Source of the DNA: Ettlia oleoabundans
Taxonomy: Eukaryota; Chlorophyta; Chlorophyceae; Chlamydomonadales
Assembly: GCA_019693395.1 (NCBI GenBank)
Contig: JAAMXP010004051.1
Span: 1-19,292 of the forward strand
DNA length: 19,292 nt
Direction of reading: 5' to 3'
In this document: positions 11,962 to 19,292 of the stretch, piece after piece
Layout of the letters: every line of letters starts with the position of its first letter
How positions within the stretch are numbered: position 1 is the first letter of the stretch
The notes under the pieces: model-generated
The model's database searches: none
What the model saw: the letters and a program-made list of their open reading frames with translations, nothing else
Told to the model about the DNA's origin: nothing
Made by a program: the position numbers and the translations under genes

Positions 11962-14312
11962 CTAGATGGCATCATCCAGCGGCTGTGTTGCCACATCGCA
12001 CTGCTGGCTGTTGCCAGAGTCTGGGCGGTATGCGGCTCCCGCCAGCAGCGCCTTCCCCTGCATTTGGTGGATGGGGTCCCAGGAGGACAGCCCTACAACG
12101 TGATCTGCTGCAGCTGCGGGGGCAGCTGCTACCGCTGCTTTGTCTTGCTGCAGGGACGCTGGTGAGATTTCGGCAGGCGGCGCAGCAGCGGCAAGCGCCG
12201 GTTCCCAAGAGGCCTTGAGGTGACCACACAGGGCCTCAAACAGAGAAGGCACAGGAACAGTTTCCAAGGGAGCCGCCGTTGGCGCAGCCTCTGCGGCCAG
12301 GTTGGGAGCTGCTTGCTGCAGCCGCTGCTCCCGTTGCTGTTGCTGTGTGTGCTGCTGCTCTCGTTGCTGTTGGAGGTGCTGGTGCTCCTGTCGCTGCTGC
12401 TGTGCCTGGCTTGACCGCTCCTTTTGCTGGCTTTTTGCTTGCCGCACAGGCTTTGGTTGCATCCACGGAAGGGCTGCTGCGGTTGGCTGCTGGGGTGATG
12501 TCCTCACAGCTGACGCCGTGTATCTAGACACAGCCACCTTGTCTATTTTGTCTCCCTTGGCCAATGCCTCACGGCACTGCCTCACCAGCTCCTCATCACT
12601 GTCAGCCAGCAGGCGCTTGCCCATCATTCTGCAAAAAGCAAAAAAGGCCTGGGACACAGTTTGTAGACGACAACATTGCATGCTATGCTACTGCACAAGG
12701 TCCCTAGGTTCTGCTAGGCGGAGTTATGTAACCCATTGCAACCCACTTCCTGGCTTGACCATGGAATAGCAGGTGACCTCATGGCAACATTGCTGGCACA
12801 TGGCAAGAGCGCACCTCCGCTTTATCACATGGGGCGCTGAACCCGCTCCAAATCCTGCCGCTGCTGCAGCAGCAGCGGAGGCAGCACCTGCAGCTGGCCC
12901 TTGTCTGCTGTCCTGCTTCTTGCGCGTGGCACCGCCGTGTTCCGATGCTTTGGCAGCGCCTGCTGTCATATTAGCCTTGGGCTTGGCTGCAGACTTCAGT
13001 GATGCAGCTTTAGAAGCTTGGGCAGGCCTGCACCAGGACATCCCGATATCCAGACAAGGGCATATCGGCCGTAAGCTTGGATTACTCGCTGCTTTCTCAG
13101 CAAACACCTGTCACAGGAGAATAGAAGTGGAAAGCAAGGTGCAACGGGCCAAGAACGACAGGCATCACAAGCAGGAATTCCTTTACAGGTGTCGGCTGCC
13201 TGCTGCACCCAGCAAGGTTGGGTAGCCTGCGCTTGCGAGGCTGCTGGCGTCCCTCGCCGGCCACAGCAGCTGCAAGAGGCACAGGCGCCCGAGCTATGGC
13301 CGCTGCGGCAGGTGCTACACGATGGTCAGGTTTGGCTGCTGCATCGGTTTGGGAGGCCTCTGCTGCTGCTTCTTCCCCGCCCGCTGCCACCCAGGCGCCT
13401 CTGTCGAGTCGGCAGAGCAGAAGGGCCAGTGAATGCTTGCACAGTCGGTTCTGGGCTCCATAGGGGCAGGTGCACCGCAGTTCCGCCCTGCAGGCCAGGA
13501 TCAAATCTGACTTGTGAACGTGCATTGTTATGTTTGATTTGAGGGCTGATTGGATACATTCTGCTAACTGGGATATGTTCTGAGGTTCCATCGGCCAGGA
13601 CCCTTACGTTGCAGTTGAGGCACTTGCTGGGGGGGGAAGCAGGCACACTAGGTGCAAGAATGCAGGATATGAATGCCTGGGAGGCGTCAGCCAGGGCAGC
13701 ACCTGCATGCATGCGTTGCGGCACACTATCGGACCCGGAACTGCCCCGCACTGTTCTCAAGACTGAGACTGTGTTTTGCCGTCCTCTGCATAACTCGACA
13801 GGAATGTGCGGAGGGCGGCATGTGTCGCTTGCAGCGTGCACGCAATGGTCAGCAACAGCGCAGCCTCAAGCCACCCACCAGTCCAAATCAGCACCATCTG
13901 TGGCGTCCAGCTTTGCTTCCACCTCATATATGTCGGACGCGTTAGTGCCCCTGCACCTGCCCTGGAGCAACCCACTCTCCAGCATACCGCTGACGCCAAA
14001 CAGCTTGCCAGGCTTTGATACAATCTCCATGCGGGCGCGGTCAACGAACATGCGCGCCTTGCTGTAACTGCCAAGCGTGTATGCCGCAAAGTCGTGGATG
14101 CCGTTCGCGGAAGTGAAGTTGATGTTGATAGCGTCCAGTTTGGGCTGCACAGCAGTGAGTGAGAGCAGCAAATGGTGTTTGGGTGGCGGCGGGCGGGGGC
14201 TTTGCAGGCTAGCAGCTGAGCAGCTGTCAGGCACAACCAGTACACACACCTTATCTTCGTTGTCGTCCCTTTCGCCAGATGTGACCTGCCCTGGCTCTCC
14301 ACCAGCCCCCAT
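11962..14312 (-). CDS. SWIM zinc-finger protein with Gln-rich C-terminal region
   Basis: Exons: 14250-14312, 13879-14144, 13209-13487, 12815-13027 and 11962-12628, all phase-consistent, giving 495 residues. The SWIM finger (~100-130) is assembled across intron 2: IYEVEAKLDATDGADLDW joins AELRCTCPYGAQNRLCKH, giving CxC...CxH with Cys ~115, Cys ~117, Cys ~126 and His ~128. SWIM domains bind zinc and usually take part in DNA or protein binding. Before the finger is a compact segment (INFTSANGIHDFAAYTLGSY). After it come basic/Ala-rich low complexity with KPRKR-like patches, then KRLLADSDEELVRQCREAL, a Gln-rich stretch (~339-379), and an acid/Ala-rich tail. The composition suggests a nuclear protein. 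I do not recognise a named ortholog. The start at 14312 is the first ATG in frame, but the frame is open upstream to beyond 14400, so another 5' exon is possible. It is divergent from TLP18.3. Confidence 0.75.
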
Positions 14313-14733
14313 GCTCTGCCAAGGTTCAAGCAACCCCTCTCTGTTCGTAACCGCGTGCCTGAGCCGGAATCGCTGTTGAAACCATTTTGCAGATGTTGAT
14401 TGAGCTAGCAATAAATGGATTTGCCCGCTGCGAGGACTTGCGTTCCAACCAGGAGCCCAGCCAGCGCATCATGATGGAGCTCCATGGAGCTGGGCAGACC
14501 TCCCAGCCTTCACCATACCCGTTTCCGCGGCATCCCGCAACTTTATTATCGCAGGGTGCTGCTTGCAAACACGAGTAGCGAGGTGCGTGTCGCCCCCCAA
14601 CAGGCAACACAAAACCCCTCCTCTGGGTGCTTGCCGGGCGCCTCTTCGCCTTTGAATGTGGCAAGATTACTGCCGATGGTCGATTGATTAAACCCGTGCT
14701 CCCACCGCTACCCGCAGGGAGAGAGCAAAGACC
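14313..14733. promoter_or_regulatory. Divergent promoter region, SWIM gene / TLP18.3
   Basis: This 421-base stretch lies between two start codons pointing away from each other. It should contain both promoters and 5' UTRs, and perhaps an unrecognised first exon of the SWIM gene around 14313-14480, where the minus strand remains open. No clear core-promoter motif is seen. Confidence 0.4.
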
Positions 14734-16633
14734 ATGCAGGCAGCGCAGCTCAGGCAACCAGCGTTTGTGGCCAATGTCACTGGTTCTCGCGCCCCGGCGC
14801 GGGCTCGCACGTTGATGGCGTGCCGGGCGCAGCAGCAAGGGCCCGTGCAGGAACTGGGTCGCAAGGCAGCAGCGGTGAGGCCTGCCGCTACCGTCGCTTG
14901 GTGCCCGCCAACTTGCCGGACCCCTGTCTGTCTGGGCTGTCTGGGTTGAAGTCCTCCCATGCACATACTGTAAGCCGCATTTCCTCCGTTACCAAGCCAA
15001 TGCGCTTGCCATGTGTTTTTTCCAAGCGCAGGCAGCAGCTGCGGCGCTGCTGACAGCCACCCCACTGTGCGGCGCCGCATTGGCGGGCGAGTTTGACCTG
15101 CTGGCTGAGGGCACCCCGTCCACTTACGTGCTGGACGATGCCGGTGTGCTGAACAAGACGACAAAAAAGACAGTGGGCGACCAGTTGAAGGCGCTGGAGG
15201 TAGGTGAAGGCAGACTGGGCGATGGGGGAGCCTGGGCTGCTGCTCTCAGCTGGGTGCTGAACAGGTAGCATCGCACGATCCACAGCAATCAAGACAGACT
15301 ATGGCAGCTTAGTTGTGTGAAGCAGCGATAGCCCACTGCTGCAGCCTGCCCCCCGCCGCTGAGGCATCAGAGCAGCTGCTGCAACGTTTAGCGCCCGGAA
15401 CCCGGGGCCCCCTTATTGCAGGAGTCGACTGGTTACCATCTCGAGGTGGCAACCGTGCGGCGGCTGGAATTTGAGAACGACACCTTTGCCTTCGGCGACA
15501 AGCTGATCAGCAAGTGGTACTCTGGGCAGGCGAAGGTGCACCCGTGACTTGTGGGGAACGGGGTGTTGGCGTTCGACGAACAGTCCAGCTTTTACAGCGC
15601 ATTCAGCCTCCCTTTGCCCCTGGCTTGCCAACACTTAAGTACCAAACGTGGCATAAGTTTCTGAGGCCTACATATACGCCTGCTCACCTGCTTTGCGAAC
15701 TCACCTGCTTTGCGAACTCACCTGCATGCGTGTTGCCTTGTACCCGTGTCTTGTTTCGCGTGCAGGACAAGTCTGGCGTGCTGCTGGTGGTGTCGGCGGG
15801 CAAGGATGGCGCCCTGACTGGCGGCGACGCCTTCATGAATGCTATTGGCGACGACATGATTGACAGCATTGTGGGTGAGAACATTCCCATCCTGACGGGC
15901 GAGGAGAAGTACAACGAGACAGTCACCAGCAGCGTCAGCCGTGTGGTGGCCAAGCTGACAGGCAAGGAGGACCCAGGACCACCTTTCAGGTAGGTGGTAG
16001 GCGGTTGAGGAGGTACGCTTTTGGGTGCATGGGGTGTGAGTGCTGGCTAAGCAGGTTGAATCAATCAGGAACAGGCTGGATCTGTGTGGCAAGTGCAGCA
16101 CCCATGTTTGTTGGAAATCGGCTCACAGTGGGGGGCGATGGGCCTTGGATAGTCGCTGCATGCACCTGCCTCTACGGGATGCGATGTGCAAGGCATTGTC
16201 AGATTCTTGCACTGACGTGGCTGGCGTGTGTACGGATGGTGAACCTGTGCTCCATCATATACCGAATGGTGCAGGCAGGAGTTCAAGCGTGAGCGCACAT
16301 ACAAGACCAAGGCTGAGACTGAGGCCAAGAAGCCCGTCACGGCCACCATTGTCATCACTCTGCTCATCATCTCAGGTCAGCAGGGACTGCGGATGCCTAT
16401 TTGCTCTATGCTGCCCGCTTGGTTGCATACGTGCAGCAACGAAGCACGCATGGCGCATCTGTTGCTTATGCACAGCTGACACCCCATCATCTGATGCAGC
16501 CGAGAAGCCACCGTAAATAATAGTTGTGGATCTGTTGCCTGACCGTCACCATAATTTCTTAAGCCTCTTCGGCTCCCTGTTTGCAGTTGTGGTGCCCATG
16601 CTGCAATACTACGGATACACGAACAAGGACTGA
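14734..16633 (+). CDS. TLP18.3: Thylakoid TPM-domain protein TLP18.3
   Basis: Homolog of Arabidopsis TLP18.3 (At1g54780), a thylakoid protein with a lumenal TPM domain, reported to have acid phosphatase activity and to help photosystem II repair and dimer formation. Exons: 14734-14874, 15032-15199, 15422-15535, 15766-15989, 16275-16375 and 16587-16633, giving 264 residues. Residues 1-47 fit a plastid transit peptide. Residues 48-65 are a hydrophobic thylakoid-transfer segment ending in a signal-peptidase-like ALA before GEFDLLAEG. The TPM domain follows: PSTYVLDDAGVLNK, YHLEVATVRRLEFEND, KSGVLLVVSAGKDGALTGG, IPILTGEEKYNETVTSSVSR. A basic linker (EFKRERTYKTKAE) leads to a C-terminal membrane span (~237-256), as in the plant protein. 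All introns are GT-AG. A TGTAA lies 93 bases past the stop. No part of the family domain appears to be missing. Confidence 0.93.
15684..15725. repeat. 17-bp tandem repeat in TLP18.3 intron 3
   Basis: The unit TCACCTGCTTTGCGAAC is present twice, followed by 8 bases of a third copy. It lies inside an intron, about 40 bases before the acceptor. Confidence 0.8.
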
Positions 16634-16726
16634 ATGCGACTGCTGTACTGCACTGCCGCTTTTGAGAAGATCAATCCACATCCACCAAGGGACAACAACA
16701 ATTTTCGTTGCTTCGTTTGCTGCTGC

Positions 16727-16731
16727 TGTAA
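16727..16731 (+). terminator. Poly(A) signal TGTAA for TLP18.3
   Basis: This is the first TGTAA after the TLP18.3 stop at 16633, at a distance typical of algal 3' UTRs. TGTAA is the standard chlorophyte signal, so cleavage is expected 10-20 bases downstream. Confidence 0.6.
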
Positions 16732-16970
16732 GAAGTTACATTTATTGTCACGCATCAGCATCTGCAAACTGGTGACATGCAGTGCTGGTGCAGATGTGGC
16801 GGACGGGTGCATGTCAGGCTGGTGCACCATCTGGCAAAACGTCCCAGTTTTGACCATCTGACTGCTGCACCGGCTCCTATTGTTATCCTCAAACTCTTGG
16901 TTCTCAACAAGTGTGCACACCAAAGTGTTCGCAAGTCAGGGCTCCACGTACAGGCGGTAGTTTAAACTAT

Positions 16971-17871
16971 ATGGTGGAGACTCGTAGCAGGTGCGGGCCG
17001 GCGATTACACGCCTTCACCGCTGTTGCGACAGAAAACCGCCAGCATCTTGTCGTTGCCCCGCGGGCTTGAAGTCCAGACGCGCCCTCCTGTCGTAGGCGC
17101 AAGTCTGTAGCGCCAGCCGCTTTGCCGTCTGCGGGCAGCGGCAACGAAGCGGCCCCAGCGGCACCGTCTAGCAGCGGGCGGCATGCACAACAATATGCTG
17201 CAGCAGACGCAGCGGCGGGAAGGGTGGACTTTGCTGAGATGTATAGGCAAGCAGCTCGGCGACAGAAGGAGGAAGAACAGGCAAACATTCTGCGACGATG
17301 GAAAGGGTGAGGCACTGCGTAGCCTGGCCTGTTGTGAGCGGTCGGCAACCGACCACCTGCTGCAGATATGCACATTCAGCACAGGGCAACTCAGTACGGT
17401 GATATAGCTGAGGTTGGCAGCAGGCTTGCACTACTTCTATTGCGGAGGACATTTTGCGGGCCTGCAAGGGCATGCATGCCCAGTAGCGTGCATGCATTAT
17501 CCAGCCAGTCCCATGCAGCCTCCAATGCTGCATGCACCCTCCCTTCCCAGCCACATGTGCCTATCACCTGCCACCGCTCCCGCAGGCGAGTGCAGCTGTT
17601 GTACCACCAGCAGGCCATGATTTGGGGCTGGTACATGCTTGAGCCCTGGGAGACAGCGCTGTGGATGTCCCTCCTGCTGCTGCTCACCTACCTCGTACTG
17701 TCAGCCTGTTTTGTGAACCCCTCCAGCATCTGCCACCAAACACTCCTGGCCGCCCGCAACAGCTTGGTGGCGCGAGGTGGGGCGGTGTGCATCCCCACAA
17801 CATTGTCCAGCTGGCACAGCACCTCAAGAATCATGCCAGCACTTTCAATCATCATGGATGCGATTTGTTAG
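16971..17871 (+). CDS. Serine palmitoyltransferase small-subunit (ssSPT)-like protein
   Basis: Small subunits of serine palmitoyltransferase (SPT) are single-span ER proteins that activate the LCB1/LCB2 enzyme, which makes the sphingolipid base. Exons: 16971-16990, 17097-17306 and 17586-17871, giving up to 171 residues. The family core is in exon 3: RVQLLYHQQAMIWGWYMLEP, then WETALW and a hydrophobic span (~101-120). LYxxYxxxxxxYMLEPWE is the hallmark of the family. Plant and animal small subunits are only about 55-75 residues; here ~75 residues precede the core: basic start MVETRSRRK, Ala/Ser-rich linker, then a charged helix (VDFAEMYRQAARRQKEEEQ). The last ~50 residues after FVNPSS have no family counterpart. 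An unresolved intron there is possible: another frame reads PHNIVQLAQHLKNH nearby. It lies in tandem behind TLP18.3. Family assignment is fairly strong; the C-terminal end is weak. Confidence 0.72.
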
Positions 17872-18242
17872 GGCCCCAACTGCTTCCCAGAGGCTTTGCC
17901 AGTCAGGTCCTTGTGTTCCCCACCACCTCCTTTGGCTCATGTTGCTGCAGGTGCCAAGCTGCTGTCTCTTGCACAATAATATTGCTGAAGCCTTGCAGCT
18001 GCCTAGGCCAACACACGCCTTGGAAGCAGTCGGGGCTGCCACCAGCACCACCAGCCCGGCGTACAGAAGACCAAGAGTTGCTTGCAACCGCCCAATTTAA
18101 TTGCTTGAACATTGGCTGTGATGACCAACCACCCTCAAGTGATTTCAACTTTTGTGATGCTGAAACAACACCTAAGCGTCAACAGTCTCTGGCCAAGCTG
18201 TTACAAACGAGCACCACAGCCTGGGTGCCAGCCAGGTTTCCG
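17872..18242. other. Convergent 3' region between ssSPT-like gene and APC5
   Basis: These 371 bases lie between the stops of the two convergent genes. The plus strand remains open across them in one frame but without a family match; it could hold a further 3' exon of the ssSPT-like gene. A minus-strand TGTAA near APC5 is listed separately. Confidence 0.35.
18201..18205 (-). terminator. Poly(A) signal TGTAA for APC5
   Basis: This minus-strand TGTAA lies 37 bases past the APC5 stop (TGA at 18245-18243). The motif and distance both fit a chlorophyte poly(A) signal. Confidence 0.5.
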
Positions 18243-19161
18243 TCATTCTGGCCTGCTATGTGCCAGGGCACCAAAGCCCACTGCATCTGCATTCCGCTGC
18301 TGCTCCTGCCCCAGCGCATCTTGAACCAGTGCTCGCAGGTAGGTGCAGTGGGCTGCCCCCTGCCGGTCTTCCAGCTGCATGCTCACGCGCTCCGCCTCCT
18401 CCAGCAGACCCAGCACCCTGCAACAGGGAGCAAGGGAGATGAAGGGCAGTGCTGGAAGTGGCACGCAGTAGCGGCGGCAATGCTCAACAGCCCTCAAGCA
18501 AACCCGCAGGCTTGCTGAGGTGACACAGTCATCAATTGAAACCCAGGCAGTTAGCAGCAGACCACCGCCTTCCCACCCACTCACCACTCTGCATCCTGCT
18601 GCAGTCCTGCGGGTGTGTCATGCTGCGCCATGACAGCCTCCGCCAGCGCAACCTGCGCAGCTGCCTGCACCTGCAGTGACCCGTGCGCCAGGATGGCGGG
18701 CAGCACAGCCTCCAGCTCACGCTGTGCATGCTGTGCATGCTGTGCCCCCATGTCGCACCACAGCCCCGCTACTACCACCGCTGCCTCGGCGGCCAGCATG
18801 TCGGCATGCAGCTGGCGTGCGTGGACGACGGCGCTGAGGGCATAGGGCAGTGCTGCCAGCGGCGCTCCAGCCTGCTGGTGCACACGTGCCAGCAGCAGCA
18901 ACAGGCGGGCGCTGTGCAATGGCTGCCCCGTTCTGGCAGCCACCGCCGACATGGTGTGTGCTGCCGCTGCCGCATCTTCAGCGCGCCCTGCCGCCAGCAG
19001 TGTGCGGGCCACTCGCTCCTCAGCCTCCAGCCTGCACGAAGGCATGCGAACACAGCAGCCGCTTCAGTCACAACAAGTCATTACCGGTAAGCATTTGACA
19101 GCAAAATCCAGGTTGCATGAAAGGCAGTTACGAGGAGAAACCTTTCTTGCACCTCTTTCCC
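18243..19161 (-). CDS. APC5: Anaphase-promoting complex subunit 5, C-terminal part (partial)
   Basis: APC5 is a TPR-repeat scaffold subunit of the APC/C ubiquitin ligase that drives exit from mitosis. Only the 3' end is in the window. Clear exons are 18585-19031 and 18243-18417; a probable one upstream is 19085-19161 (FHATWILLSNAYR), which keeps phase into LEAEERVARTLLAAGRAEDA. The TPR-like part ARLLLLLARVHQQAG, LAALPYALSAVVHARQLHAD, AAVVVAGLWCDMGAQHAQ, RELEAVLPAILAHGSLQVQA matches the family's conserved C-terminus (pattern LLxLxxIHxxxG, GLPYAL, LAELWLxLGxxHA, PxxLxHGxLE). A three-copy AQH run comes from a CTGTGCATG repeat near 18722-18746. The final exon (VLGLLEEAERVSMQLEDRQG...) ends at TGA 18243. 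No frame break is visible. The 5' part lies beyond the right edge. Confidence 0.8.
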
Positions 19162-19263
19162 CTGCATCCCCAGCCCGGTAACACATGATGGAGCCAACCC
19201 AGCCATCTGATCCGGACCAATCCGACCATGGCAGCTGCATCGCATCCCTGTGCGCGCACAACA

Positions 19264-19275
19264 ACACACACACAC
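19264..19275. repeat. Short (AC)6 microsatellite
   Basis: Six AC units at the right edge, probably inside an APC5 intron. Confidence 0.6.
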
Positions 19276-19292
19276 CACCTCCCCCTGCGCAC

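Noticed and set aside
12300..12420. CTG-rich tract as an unstable trinucleotide repeat
   Set aside because: It encodes the Gln-rich part of the SWIM protein with mixed codons and interruptions, so it is not a pure repeat array.
13488..13878. Open frames inside SWIM intron 2 (for example one reading KCLNCNVRVLADGTSEH)
   Set aside because: Splicing 13879 directly to 13487 restores the SWIM finger with correct phase and spacing. Including the intron frames would break it.
17661..18518. A 285-residue plus-strand open frame across the 3' regions and the APC5 last exon
   Set aside because: It lacks a family match, overlaps a well-supported APC5 exon on the other strand and reads in a different frame from the ssSPT core. 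Part of it could still be a 3' exon of the ssSPT-like gene, as noted.

Overview
This is nuclear DNA of a eukaryote, most likely a green alga (Chlorophyta, trebouxiophyte-like). The window is GC-rich, and the genes are cut into many short exons by GT-AG introns and two GC-AG introns. Two genes have a TGTAA motif (the usual chlorophyte poly(A) signal) shortly after the stop. The gene content is plant-type: plastid cystathionine gamma-synthase, a PBCP-like PP2C phosphatase and thylakoid TLP18.3. There are no bacterial operons, CRISPR arrays, rRNA or tRNA genes, or recognisable mobile elements. All exon models below were spliced by eye from splice signals, reading-frame phase and family motifs. 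Each closes in frame, but none was checked against transcripts.

Layout, left to right: (1) 1-1479, minus, the coding end of an unrecognised Ala/Pro-rich, basic protein running off the left edge. (2) 2215-3034, plus, mitochondrial ribosomal protein mL54, four exons. (3) 3505-6791, minus, cystathionine gamma-synthase, eight exons. (4) 7395-10081, minus, PP2C phosphatase resembling photosystem II core phosphatase PBCP, eight exons. (5) 10466-11315, plus, a 78-residue SERF/ZNF706-type zinc-finger protein, five exons. (6) 11962-14312, minus, an unrecognised SWIM zinc-finger protein with a Gln-rich tail, five exons. (7) 14734-16633, plus, thylakoid TPM-domain protein TLP18.3, six exons. (8) 16971-17871, plus, a protein with a serine palmitoyltransferase small-subunit (ssSPT) domain, three exons. 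(9) 18243-19161 and beyond, minus, the C-terminal part of anaphase-promoting complex subunit 5.

The genes alternate in direction. Three intergenic stretches lie between divergent genes and probably hold both promoters (1480-2214, 10082-10465, 14313-14733). Three lie between convergent genes and hold 3' UTRs (3035-3504, 11316-11961, 17872-18242). There is no shared pathway: the genes are housekeeping functions of plastid, mitochondrion, ER and nucleus. PBCP-like phosphatase and TLP18.3 are loosely linked because both families act on photosystem II phosphorylation or repair in land plants.

I did not find a clearly new system. The items most worth a second look are the SWIM protein, the ssSPT-like protein with an unusual N-terminal extension, the two GC-AG introns, the very small exons, and a plant-type gamma-synthase without a visible MTO1 control region.
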